Positions 55,754 through 64,000 of a DNA stretch of 64,000 nt are shown in pieces. The stretch is taken from NCBI GenBank assembly GCA_028285085.1, contig JANQQI010000030.1:1-64000 (forward strand). Direction: 5' to 3'. Position numbers and translations under genes: made by a program. Numbering within the stretch: position 1 is the first letter of the stretch; each line of letters begins with the position of its first letter. Under the pieces are notes generated by a model. The model was not told the DNA's origin. It searched no databases and was given only the letters and a program-made list of their open reading frames with translations. The stretch comes from Saprospiraceae bacterium. Lineage in GTDB: Bacteria > Bacteroidota > Bacteroidia > Chitinophagales > Saprospiraceae.

Positions 55754-55790
55754 CAAAAAAATGGGCACCGTTTCTTAAAAACGATGCCCA
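55754..55790 (-). terminator. Rho-independent terminator downstream of the DprE1-like gene
   Basis: TGGGCACCGTTT (55762-55773) pairs with AAACGATGCCCA (55779-55790) with one mismatch, followed on the minus strand by T7. It separates DprE1/UbiA from the GT-C gene. Confidence 0.75.
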
Positions 55791-56054
55791 CACTTTAGGG
55801 ATTTGATACATTAGAAAAGTGCCAGAACAATTTAATTAGTGTGAGTGCATGGTGTCTGTTTTTTTCAATAAATCCATAACCACAAACTAGAATACTGTAT
55901 TTAATAGATAACACTGAGATAAGAGCTAAAAGGTTGCCAAGGCAGCCATTCGGGATGCTAACATTTGTCCAAATGCCCGTAGATTTGTCCAGAGAAGGGG
56001 AATATAGTCCGGATAGGTATAAAATTGTCCAGTAGAAAATAACTAACGATCGGT
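55791..56054. other. Intergenic region downstream of the DprE1-like gene
   Basis: About 260 bp, AT-rich, with no open frame or further repeat recognised. Confidence 0.4.
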
Positions 56055-57365
56055 TTAGCCTAATAAATCTAGCCGTTTAGCTTGCAAGGATCGAAATTTC
56101 TGGTCTCGTGCCAATGGAGAGAAACGGCTCAGTTCAGGCCGCGAACAGGCATCTTTAGCACGATAAATCCGACCATCGTATTGGGTTATTAATTTGTCGA
56201 GGGCAGCAATGAGGACTGGCAAGCTGGGGTTCATCTTAAAATCCAGTGCTAAGGTGTAGCCTTCGATTGGAAAAGAATGAATGGCCTTTGGATTATCCGG
56301 GCCAAACAACTTAAGGACCGTCAAAAAAGAGCCTTGCCCACTCCGTCGAATGGTGTCTAAGATAACGGGCAGACCTTCCCGGCTGGTCGATTTTGGTAGA
56401 ACAAATTGATATTGGGTGAAGCCCGGTTTGCCGTACATGCGATTCCAATGATGGATCGCATCAAGAGGATAGAAAAAAGTATCGTAAGGAACAACGGTCT
56501 TCTGCACCGCTCGAAGTTGTTTGTGATAAAACAGGAAATTAAACAGCCGAATACTTAGGGGATTGAGCACAAAGGCAGGCAGATAAAACGGCATCGACCA
56601 TTGCCGACGTGGCTTTAATTGCAGCGGTTGTTTTTGCCATTTGCTTGGCAACTCTCCAAGCCGAGCATGTTCACCCCGAATCAGCAATGATCGCCCAGCA
56701 TTTGTCCCCTTCTGATAGCAATCAATCCAAGCTACTGTATACATCCAATCCAACGAAGCTTCAAAATGATCCATGATCGCGTCTAGATTGGACGCCTTTA
56801 TCGTTTCTTGTCGAATGTAGGCCGTTTCAATCGGCTTGAGCTGAAAACGCGCACTGAGAATGATACCGGTCAAACCCATATTTCCAACCGTATTCCAAAA
56901 CAAGGACGCATGCTGGTCGGGACGGCACTCGTGGATTTGACCTTGGCCGTCCATGATTTCAAAAGCCAGCAAATGATCCGAAAAGCAACCATCGCGATGA
57001 TGATTTTTACCGTGTACATCTGCCGCGATAGCTCCGCCTACAGTAATGAAGCGCGTACCGGGCGTAACGGGTAAAAACCAGCCGCGCGGGACGATAAAAT
57101 CAAGAATGTCGCTGAGCAATACCCCGGCTTGGCAATGTAAAACGCCATTTTCAGCATCAAAAGCTAGTAATTTGTTGAGCTGAAGCGTAGATACTAATCG
57201 TTCGTTCAAAGCCGCATCTCCGTAACAACGTCCATTTCCACGCGCGAGCAAATGAGATGATGTTTTGACAATAGCTCGGATCTCATCCACAAAGCCAGGT
57301 CGATGGACCTCTGCTTCCAGCTTTGGAAAATTACCCCAATTCGCGACTTGCTCTTTTCTGGCCAT
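56055..57365 (-). CDS. DprE1-like FAD-dependent oxidoreductase
   Basis: The 436-residue FAD_binding_4 protein has ARGNGRCYGDAALNE at the FAD pyrophosphate site, GGAIAADVHGKNHHRDG (the DprE1 hallmark HGKNHH), PGTRFITVGG, and a C-terminal RIYRAKDACSRPELSRF matching the KDSR region of mycobacterial DprE1. Family function: oxidation of polyprenyl-phosphoryl-ribose at C2, first half of the epimerisation to arabinose. The BTZ-reactive Cys of mycobacteria is not recognised at the expected place (LALDFKMNP). It is between the UbiA-type gene (115 bp upstream) and the terminator. Confidence 0.88.
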   Translation of the reverse strand: MARKEQVANWGNFPKLEAEVHRPGFVDEIRAIVKTSSHLLARGNGRCYGDAALNERLVSTLQLNKLLAFDAENGVLHCQAGVLLSDILDFIVPRGWFLPVTPGTRFITVGGAIAADVHGKNHHRDGCFSDHLLAFEIMDGQGQIHECRPDQHASLFWNTVGNMGLTGIILSARFQLKPIETAYIRQETIKASNLDAIMDHFEASLDWMYTVAWIDCYQKGTNAGRSLLIRGEHARLGELPSKWQKQPLQLKPRRQWSMPFYLPAFVLNPLSIRLFNFLFYHKQLRAVQKTVVPYDTFFYPLDAIHHWNRMYGKPGFTQYQFVLPKSTSREGLPVILDTIRRSGQGSFLTVLKLFGPDNPKAIHSFPIEGYTLALDFKMNPSLPVLIAALDKLITQYDGRIYRAKDACSRPELSRFSPLARDQKFRSLQAKRLDLLG

Positions 57366-57480
57366 TGCCTTATTTAATTTTTAAACGATAGCAACTTGTT
57401 CTATTAAAGAAAATGGTTGATTTGCTGTAAATTGTTGATAATGAATATTCCGTTAGAACCAATTTATTTCCGGATTCTAC

Positions 57481-58368
57481 CTATTTCCCAACGTACAACA
57501 AATAGCCAAAAGCAGTGATCCATCCGAGTAAAACCAGTTGTAAAAATAGGTCAGTCCATAAGACGCGGGTTGGTGATTCTGTTTTGGCAAAAACAATCGT
57601 CAACTGTAAATAGCGTAGCATCCCCATCAAAACGAAAAAGGTTGTGAAATAGATGTGCGGACTTCCAATACGATCAATGACCTCTCCCGAAAGGGTATAC
57701 ATTAAGTAAGCTACCACCGTCACTCCCGACAGCATAACGATACTCAAATCAATAAAACTCAGATTATATGCCTTCAAGGCGGGACGGCTGGCGGGCCCCG
57801 CTGCTTCATTGCTGAATTCGCCCCGCCGCTTAGATAGTGCTAAAATCAAAGCCAACAAAAAAGTCAGCACAATGAGCCAACGAGAGACCGGGACCTGAGC
57901 TACAATCCCTCCGGCAAAAACACGGAGCAAGAAGCCCAAGGCAATCAAATGAACATCCAGGATAGCAACGCGCTTCAAACCTAAACTATAGAATATATTG
58001 ATCCCCAGATATAAGGCTAGTACCAACCACAAGTCAGGCAAAAAATACCAAGCCAGCATGAAGGCTAATGCCGTTAAACCACCAGCGAGCAAGAGTCCGG
58101 TTTGGGCAGAAACCGCTCCGCTGGCGAGCGGGCGAAACCGCTTACGAGGATGCTGGCGATCCTGCTCAATATCGCGCCAATCGTTAAAGCAGTAAATACC
58201 GCTCGCCAACAAAGAAAAAATAATCACTCCCAACGCTACATCATGGATGACTTCAACTTCCGACAAGCGGGCCGCAAAGAAAGCGGGGATCACCACAAAT
58301 AGGTTTTTCACCCATTGTTCGGGCCGCAGAAGGCGGAGCAGAGCTGGCATTGAAGACTTAGCGGTCAT
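57481..58368 (-). CDS. UbiA-family phosphoribosyltransferase (decaprenyl-phosphate type)
   Basis: The 295-residue membrane protein has about nine helices, with RPEQWVKNLFVVIPAFFAA at the N-terminus and NDWRDIEQDRQHPRKRFRP (N62-D63, the NDxxDxxxD catalytic site followed by HPxKRxRP). The second Asp-rich region (LKRVAILDVHLIALGFLLR) is conserved. These are the marks of Rv3806c-type enzymes that transfer 5-phosphoribose to polyprenyl phosphate, rather than ubiquinone-type UbiA. ATG 58368 is used; the TTG at 58374 is extra. It precedes DprE1-like in the same direction. Confidence 0.88.
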   Translation of the reverse strand: MTAKSSMPALLRLLRPEQWVKNLFVVIPAFFAARLSEVEVIHDVALGVIIFSLLASGIYCFNDWRDIEQDRQHPRKRFRPLASGAVSAQTGLLLAGGLTALAFMLAWYFLPDLWLVLALYLGINIFYSLGLKRVAILDVHLIALGFLLRVFAGGIVAQVPVSRWLIVLTFLLALILALSKRRGEFSNEAAGPASRPALKAYNLSFIDLSIVMLSGVTVVAYLMYTLSGEVIDRIGSPHIYFTTFFVLMGMLRYLQLTIVFAKTESPTRVLWTDLFLQLVLLGWITAFGYLLYVGK

Positions 58369-58418
58369 GGACAATCTTTAGCAAGCCCAAAGATAAGCGA
58401 TTGGAATGATAAGGCGAT

Positions 58419-58757
58419 TTACGATTCCTTGGAGTGTTTCTTTTTCTTCTTTTTACCCTCTTGGCGCGTATTTTCATAATGCTGATAAACGGTATTGATA
58501 AAAGATAGAATCAAACCGATACCAAGCATGATATAGAAAATAGTGAAAAGCTTCCCTCCATCTGTTTGAGGGGAATAATCACCGTAGCCTACAGTCGTCA
58601 ACGTAATAACACAAAAATAGAGGGAATCTATCCAACTCCAGCCTTCGATAAGACGATAAATGATGGTACCAGCTCCCAAAAAAGTTAACGTGGTATACAA
58701 AAGATCAAGGTAGTTGGGATCTCGGAAAAAGCTGATGAGTGTACGAATAAAAATCAT
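58419..58757 (-). CDS. Two-transmembrane potassium channel
   Basis: The 112-residue protein has two membrane helices around a pore loop with the selectivity filter TVGYGD, and a Lys-rich tail (EGKKKKKKHSKES). It is a KcsA-like pore subunit, tetrameric by family. There is no RCK domain in the chain. ATG 58757 is preferred; a GTG at 58790 would add 11 residues. Confidence 0.9.
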   Translation of the reverse strand: MIFIRTLISFFRDPNYLDLLYTTLTFLGAGTIIYRLIEGWSWIDSLYFCVITLTTVGYGDYSPQTDGGKLFTIFYIMLGIGLILSFINTVYQHYENTRQEGKKKKKKHSKES

Positions 58758-58898
58758 AGCACAGATGGAAAGATTTGGCTGCTTGGACACAGATTAGCTA
58801 GACAATGGCCCAAAATGACAAGGCCAGTACATCCTAAGCAATCAGTAATCAATACGTGAAGCTAATCTTTTTTGTGGAAATGCATTCTAAGTGAGCCA

Positions 58899-60929
58899 TT
58901 AGACCCTCCAAAAACGCAATAATAGGGTTTCGATCCCTAAGAAGACTAAGGCTAAAATTAAGCACAAACGCCAAAGCGTTACGCCTTGACTGCGCTCGCC
59001 GATGATTGGTGTCAGGCTCGCCGCCGCAGTATTATCAATGAGCTTGTAGTAATCACCCGCTTGCTCACGCAGAAGCGATTCGTTGTAATAGCCTAAGGCT
59101 GATTCCGTTCGATTGAAATTGAACGCATATTTATACTGTGGGGATTCTGGATTCAAGAACAAATCGTAATAGCCCGCTTCGGATATTTGGTTATTAACTC
59201 CCAGCAAGATTTTAGGACCAATTGTTCGTTGCTCGGGAATAAATTCTCCTTGCTGCCCACGAAGCTTGTACACTAATTCCGTATCACTACTTCGGTTGTC
59301 TGCCTCTAACTGTTCATCCTGTCCGATGGTGTAAGCAATCCGTTGATCGTTAGCTTTCGAAATCGCCATTTTGTAGAGCATAGGGATGAAGATTTCTCCG
59401 CTGCGCACCAGATTGTTGAAATTCTCATCGAGCGGTGCGGCACAAAGGTAAAGGTGACCTTGCCCGCGCCGGTGCTTAGCCAGATAAACAGAACCATCGC
59501 GATAACCCAACAAAATCTCAATGGGACGACTTCCGAAGCGGGTGATCGGGAAGTTTCCTTGGCTAACGGGTAATTTTAGATTGGCATTTTGATTTTCAAA
59601 AACATCATTGAAAACAAATTCTTCGGTATTCATTTGGCTGACCTGACGTTCTTTCTCTTCAAAAGGCTGCAATTCATTTGCCGGAAAAGATGAAAGGAAG
59701 CTACGGTAGTTTTCCAAATCTGCGTTGCGACCGGGGAAGACCAATACGTTGCCACCGTTATCCGCATATTGCCGCAATTCTGCCGCCAATCCACTACTGA
59801 TCGTATTCAGACCATTGATCACAATAAGCTGATAATCCGGGAAGGCGGAGTAGTTGATGTTTTGCTTAGATTGATTCGTAATTTTGAAATAATCTAATCC
59901 ATCAAATGCCGCATCGAGATATTTATTGGTTTGTCCTTCATTGATCACCAGCAAGCTAATTTCTTCGGCTACATTGAAGGTAAAATAGTACTTATCGTCA
60001 AATTGAACCGGATAATCGGTGATGCTCAATTCCGCTTCGTGCCACCCTGTACGCAGGATGGTGATATTGACGGTATCCGTTACCGAGGCGCCTCCGGGGA
60101 TTGACAATGTTCCAACCGGTTTGGTCTGTCCTTCGTGTCGCAACGACAAACGAATATTCTCCGCATTTTGATCGCTATGGTTTTTCACTCGTACGATCAA
60201 AGTATTCGTTTGATTGATCATTTGCACCGGCGCATCAAACCAGCAAGAATCAATGCTAATATTTTTTTCTTCTACGGATTGCAAAGGAATTAAGCTTACA
60301 TCGATGGTAGAATCCCGGAAGTTATCAAGGTCCGTGATATTGCGCTGAAAATCAGAGATGATAAAGGCAGCGCGATTATCCGTCGTTCCGGTATTCAGGG
60401 CTTGCTGCTGACGCAAGAGCACATTGGACAAGCGGCGTACGGAGGGTGTGATCTTGACCTCATCGATGAAACTTCGTGCATCTTCTTGGCTCACCAGAAA
60501 CTGATGTCGCCCTTCAAAGTCATTGGTGATAATTTGAAAGCGATCTTCGGGCGCGTAAGCGGCTACAATTTCCCGGGCGCGCTGCTTGGCTTTTTCCACC
60601 AAAGGCACATCTTCACTCAACGCACTCATACTAAATGAGTTGTCAACAAAAATACTCACCATCTTTGCGCCTTGCTTTACTTCTGTATCCTGTGGAATAA
60701 AAGGCTGAGCGAAGGCAAACACCAAAAAAGCCAGAGCAGCCAGGCGCGCCAGCAATACCAAAAAATTCCGTAATCGACGCCGGGCACTGGTCTCCTCCTT
60801 CACTTCTTTCAAAAAGCGTACGTTAGTGAAATACACTTTTTTAAATCGACGGAAGTAAAACAGATGGATGATAATCGGTATCGCAAGTGCCAGCAGGGCG
60901 TACAGAAATGTCGGATAAAGGAATTGCAT
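58899..60929 (-). CDS. BatA-domain (aerotolerance-type) VWA protein
   Basis: The 676-residue protein starts MQFLYPTFLYALLALAIPII, the BatA N-terminal helix, followed by HLFYFRRFKKVYFTNVRFL and a second helix. Residues about 80-250 are a VWA-like domain with VDNSFSMSA (metal-site DxSxS). A long periplasmic beta-rich part follows, with a VWA-unrelated DUF-like region (LIVINGLNTISSGLAAEL...), and a C-terminal helix (LCLILALVFLGIETLLL). MoxR or batB partners are not next to it. The role in envelope stress or aerotolerance is inferred by family. ATG 60929 is chosen over the TTG at 60959. Confidence 0.85.
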   Translation of the reverse strand: MQFLYPTFLYALLALAIPIIIHLFYFRRFKKVYFTNVRFLKEVKEETSARRRLRNFLVLLARLAALAFLVFAFAQPFIPQDTEVKQGAKMVSIFVDNSFSMSALSEDVPLVEKAKQRAREIVAAYAPEDRFQIITNDFEGRHQFLVSQEDARSFIDEVKITPSVRRLSNVLLRQQQALNTGTTDNRAAFIISDFQRNITDLDNFRDSTIDVSLIPLQSVEEKNISIDSCWFDAPVQMINQTNTLIVRVKNHSDQNAENIRLSLRHEGQTKPVGTLSIPGGASVTDTVNITILRTGWHEAELSITDYPVQFDDKYYFTFNVAEEISLLVINEGQTNKYLDAAFDGLDYFKITNQSKQNINYSAFPDYQLIVINGLNTISSGLAAELRQYADNGGNVLVFPGRNADLENYRSFLSSFPANELQPFEEKERQVSQMNTEEFVFNDVFENQNANLKLPVSQGNFPITRFGSRPIEILLGYRDGSVYLAKHRRGQGHLYLCAAPLDENFNNLVRSGEIFIPMLYKMAISKANDQRIAYTIGQDEQLEADNRSSDTELVYKLRGQQGEFIPEQRTIGPKILLGVNNQISEAGYYDLFLNPESPQYKYAFNFNRTESALGYYNESLLREQAGDYYKLIDNTAAASLTPIIGERSQGVTLWRLCLILALVFLGIETLLLRFWRV

Positions 60930-60959
60930 AGGTTGCAAAAATAAGGTTTCGGATGACAA

Positions 60960-61400
60960 TGCGAAAAATCGCTCATCACTAATACGAGTATTTCAGGCTT
61001 TTGTTTTATACAACCGCGCTTATCTCCAACGCCCTATTCACTTTAGCATCCGTTTGATCCGCTTTCCATTCGAATAAGTCGTTTTAATAATTCCAAAAGT
61101 TTCCTTACCTTCAAAACAGAAATGAGTAAGTTCAAACCGAATCTCCCTACTCATTTACCCTATCTAATGTCTAGCTTTCCTTCCAAATCATACTGATTTA
61201 GACTTTTGGTATTTCCATTCATCTTTCTGGAATTAGCAATGCGATCACTTTACTGAAGTACCCTAAAATCAGTCCATTGGCTTTTGCCTTAGTACCTAAA
61301 ATAATAGCAGAGAGAACCCGGTAGTCTTTCATCTCTAAGAAGGATTTACCGCTACTACAATTTAGATTTTTCGATTTTCGGACCATAAAACCCCAACATT
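60960..61400. other. Intergenic region, divergent
   Basis: About 440 bp between divergent genes with no open frame, repeat or clear promoter recognised. Confidence 0.4.
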
Positions 61401-62786
61401 ATGAAAGGTATTCTATTGCCTATACTCTTCTGTATAGGCCTTTTCACCTATTGCCAAAGCCAGGAATTATTCTGGACAGATGACCTGGATTTTAAAATTC
61501 GGAAAGCCAATGCGGATGGCTCCGGCTCAGTGACTACGGTCTATGACCTTCCCTTTTTAATCACGGGCCAACTTCCCGGTGGCATCGACTACGACTCGGA
61601 TACCGACAAGATTTATTTTGGCCATAACTCCGGTCGACGCATCCAACGGATGAACACTGACGGTAGCAACGTTCAGAACATCCAAATTTTGAGCAGTGGC
61701 CCACGGGGCGTAGTTGTCGACAATGGCAATGCCTACTGGGTTCTTTCCGGTTCCTTGAGCAAAGGCGGGAAAACGCCGAGTAGCAACGATGGCTCTGTAC
61801 TACAAAGTGGGCTCTCACAAGCTACGGGGCTGGATCTCGATGGTAGCAATAATCGACTTTATTATACGAATGGGTTTGGCTCCGGCTCTGATGCCATTGG
61901 CCGCATTGGTACTGACGGCTCCGGTGGCAATACCAGTCTAGTGGGGCTAGGATCAAATGCCCCTCTGGCGGTCGTTGTCGCTGGCAGCTTTATCTACTGG
62001 ACAGAGTTCAACACCAACAAGGTGCGACGTGCCAACCTCGACGGTTCGGGCGCCATTGATCTCATCACCTCAGGCCTCAATGGCCCACGTGCGCTTACCG
62101 TCGACGAGTCAGCTGGATTCATTTACATCGGTAATTTTAATGCAGAGACCATCAGTCGAGCGCCACTATCTGGCGGCGCGGCCACCACCTTGTTTTCCTC
62201 CGTGGGTTGGCCGGTAGCTCTCACGATTGTACCAGCACCTTTACCCGTAGAAATGGTAAGCTTTCGTGCAGAAACTCAAGGAGAAGATGTTGCTCTGCAT
62301 TGGGCGACCGCTTCGGAAATTAATAATGCCTTTTTCGACATTCAGCATAGCACCGATGGTTTACATTTCACGCCCATTGCCCGCATCAATGGACAAGGTA
62401 ATTCATCCATTACTCATCATTATCACTATCTCCATAAATCGCCAGAGCGTAAAGTAAATTATTATAAAATCAAACAGGTCGATGAAGATGGGAGTCATGC
62501 CTTTAGCAGTATCGTGGTGGCCACTCTGAATACCGCAAAACGACATTTCTCTGTTTCACCCAATCCTTTTAGCACACATTTAGACCTACAGATGCAGCGC
62601 CCTCTCTTGCATCCGGCGACCGTTGAGTTGTTTGATTTGCACGGGAAGCAAGTTTATTCAGGTACAATGCCCGCAGCTAATACCGAACATCGGATTGCAT
62701 TAGCTACACTTCCTAATGGTTTGTATATTTTAAAAATAGAAAGTGAAGGAGAGGTCTTTAGTGAGAAGATTATGAAGGTCAATTAG
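61401..62786 (+). CDS. Secreted YWTD/NHL-type beta-propeller protein with T9SS sorting domain
   Basis: The 461-residue protein has a signal peptide (MKGILLPILFCIGLFTYCQS). Propeller repeats follow at about 22-280 (LFWTDDLDFKIRKANADGSG, IYWTEFNTNKVRRANLDGSG), typical of LDL-receptor YWTD/low-density propellers. A beta-sandwich region then runs PLPVEMVSFRAETQGEDVAL, a common Bacteroidota spacer with fibronectin-like fold. The last 75 residues (FSVSPNPFSTHLDLQM... LPNGLYILKI) are a T9SS sorting domain. It is probably a surface adhesin or binding protein; the ligand is unknown. Confidence 0.88.
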   Translation: MKGILLPILFCIGLFTYCQSQELFWTDDLDFKIRKANADGSGSVTTVYDLPFLITGQLPGGIDYDSDTDKIYFGHNSGRRIQRMNTDGSNVQNIQILSSGPRGVVVDNGNAYWVLSGSLSKGGKTPSSNDGSVLQSGLSQATGLDLDGSNNRLYYTNGFGSGSDAIGRIGTDGSGGNTSLVGLGSNAPLAVVVAGSFIYWTEFNTNKVRRANLDGSGAIDLITSGLNGPRALTVDESAGFIYIGNFNAETISRAPLSGGAATTLFSSVGWPVALTIVPAPLPVEMVSFRAETQGEDVALHWATASEINNAFFDIQHSTDGLHFTPIARINGQGNSSITHHYHYLHKSPERKVNYYKIKQVDEDGSHAFSSIVVATLNTAKRHFSVSPNPFSTHLDLQMQRPLLHPATVELFDLHGKQVYSGTMPAANTEHRIALATLPNGLYILKIESEGEVFSEKIMKVN

Positions 62787-62795
62787 AATGAAAAG

Positions 62796-62842
62796 ACAAT
62801 TTTACAACGCTGTTAGTTAATTCAACAGCGTTGTAAAATTGT
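62796..62842. terminator. Bidirectional terminator
   Basis: 19-bp perfect inverted repeat (62796-62814 and 62824-62842) with loop AGTTAATTC. A- and T-rich arms flank the convergent genes. Confidence 0.9.
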
Positions 62843-62857
62843 TTTGGAAAGGGTGAT

Positions 62858-64000
62858 TTAGCGCAAGAGCGTCACATCGCCTTTATACAGAATCACTTCG
62901 CCATCCACATATTCAACCTCCGCCCAATACACAAATACGGCCGGATTCATAGGTTCGCCGCGTAGGTAACCATCCCAACCGTGGGCTGGATCGTCGGGCA
63001 AGAAGTTTTGATCCTGGAACACCAATTCACCCCAGCGGTCGAAGATTTGGAAATTGCTGATATTTTTCACGCCTCGACCATCCGAGAAGATCATGAATAC
63101 ATCATTTTCACCATCATTATTATGTGGCGTGAAGGCGTTCGGAATGAATAAGCCCCGATCCTTGATGACCCGCAACTCAATCTGATCAGAATCCAGGCAG
63201 CCATTTTGATTAACCACCGTCACGGTATAAACTGTAGTGTTGAGCGGTTGAGCGTAGGGATCAGGACAATTCGCACAACTTAAGGTTGCTGCGGGTGTCC
63301 AATAAAGGGTATCCAATTGCCAGATCGGGATATTCACAAAGGCTTCAAGCTGCATGCTATCTCCAAGTTGGACCTCCAGATCAACGGCAGTGATGACATC
63401 AATCGGTTCGGCATTCGGAATAAATAACTGCTCTCCGTATTCGCAGCCAATGGCATCCTGTACCATAATATCGTAGTTTCCGGGAACCAGACCATTGAAA
63501 TAAGTGATGTCATAATAACTCTCACCACCATCAATGGAATACACATAAGGCCCTTCTCCCCCACTAACGGCCACCACTTCGATGGCACCATCATCACCGA
63601 CACAAGGAGGTGGCACTATGCTGGCATCCAATCCAGTAGGGACATTGGTGTTTTCCAAGACTTGCACCTGGCTTTCGCTGGCACATCCGTTGTCTAAGTT
63701 CGTCACAACGAGAGTATATAAACCCGGCGCATCCACGGTTGCAAGTAAATTATTTTGTCCCTGGACTAAACCAGCTCCGAGCCATTGATAGAAAAACGCA
63801 CCACCCTCCGAGCTACCAAAACCATTGATTTGCACCTCCTCTGTTACACAATCCAGCTCGTCATCACCATTGGCTTGGGCATCCGGGTAGTCTAAATCTG
63901 CTGATACATCAATATTAGTATCAAACGTACAACCATTGTCTAGATTCTCAACTAATAAGGTATAGGTTCCGGCCGTATTCACCGTTGGGTTGAGTGAATT
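62858..64000 (-). CDS. CHU_C / gliding-motility C-terminal domain protein (partial, 5' end outside window)
   Basis: The frame is open to the right edge (381 codons). Repeats of the type SAGTYTLLVxNLDNGC, SIDGGESYYDITYFNGLVPG follow, resembling SprB/large-adhesin repeats. The C-terminus has FIPNAFTPHNNDGENDVF, a CHU_C domain (IFDRWGELVFQD... HGWDGYLRG), and ends with VYWAEVEYVDGEVILYKGDVTLLR (cited in parts), the T9SS type B sorting signal. It is a large secreted adhesin-like protein; the first part is missing. It is convergent with the YWTD gene. Confidence 0.88.
   Translation of the reverse strand, partial: NSLNPTVNTAGTYTLLVENLDNGCTFDTNIDVSADLDYPDAQANGDDELDCVTEEVQINGFGSSEGGAFFYQWLGAGLVQGQNNLLATVDAPGLYTLVVTNLDNGCASESQVQVLENTNVPTGLDASIVPPPCVGDDGAIEVVAVSGGEGPYVYSIDGGESYYDITYFNGLVPGNYDIMVQDAIGCEYGEQLFIPNAEPIDVITAVDLEVQLGDSMQLEAFVNIPIWQLDTLYWTPAATLSCANCPDPYAQPLNTTVYTVTVVNQNGCLDSDQIELRVIKDRGLFIPNAFTPHNNDGENDVFMIFSDGRGVKNISNFQIFDRWGELVFQDQNFLPDDPAHGWDGYLRGEPMNPAVFVYWAEVEYVDGEVILYKGDVTLLR

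Overview
The window looks like chromosomal DNA from a Bacteroidota bacterium, most likely of the Saprospiria (Lewinella/Haliscomenobacter type). The evidence is five secreted proteins with type IX secretion (T9SS) C-terminal sorting domains, one of them the gliding-motility CHU_C type; DUF4199, DUF2027-Smr, BatA-like and S46 peptidase genes; and promoters with the TAnnTTTG -7 box. I saw no rRNA, tRNA, CRISPR array, transposase or prophage. All genus-level statements are inference.

Layout. 1-6200: end of a CIA30-family gene, a large T9SS protein with eight Kazal-like and four PKD domains, a dockerin/T9SS protein and an unknown helical protein. 6200-10000: GNAT acetyltransferase, an alpha-1,6-type GH13 glucosidase and a divergent LacI-family regulator with matching operator-like sites. 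10100-15100: orphan protein, TetR plus SDR pair with a double operator, DUF885 lipoprotein, YebC. 15400-21000: ABC-F ATPase, small membrane protein, GNAT, aldo/keto reductase, first copy of a dispersed repeat, Ada. 21100-31250: transglutaminase-like protein, DPP11-type S46 peptidase, beta-barrel protein, VOC protein, RidA-QueE pair, second repeat copy, Dna2-like nuclease-helicase. 31500-37600: OmpA protein, cytochrome c with TAT-exported sulfite-oxidase-type molybdoenzyme, NnrU/ICMT-like protein, beta-propeller T9SS protein. 37700-45200: PIG-V-like membrane protein, SH3/membrane protein, pentapeptide protein, an M91 (NleD-like) zinc metallopeptidase resembling a contractile-injection-system effector, OmpA lipid/sugar-binding-like protein, methyltransferase, Smr protein.

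45300-58400 is an envelope-polysaccharide region on the minus strand: TlpA thioredoxin, heptose genes (GmhB-like HAD and GmhA, with the third repeat copy between them), GT4 and GT2 glycosyltransferases, two DUF4199 proteins, a degenerate dihydroorotase, and a complete set of homologues of the mycobacterial decaprenyl-phosphoryl-arabinose pathway (UbiA-type phosphoribosyltransferase, DprE1, DprE2) with an integral-membrane GT-C glycosyltransferase inside it. 58400-64000 holds a K+ channel, a BatA/VWA protein, a YWTD-propeller T9SS protein and the 3' end of a CHU_C adhesin-like gene.

The observations I rate highest are the three-copy structured repeat of about 195 bp, the candidate injected M91 metallopeptidase, the arabinose-lipid pathway in a Bacteroidota, and a HAD phosphatase gene whose catalytic motif lies upstream of every ATG/GTG/TTG.
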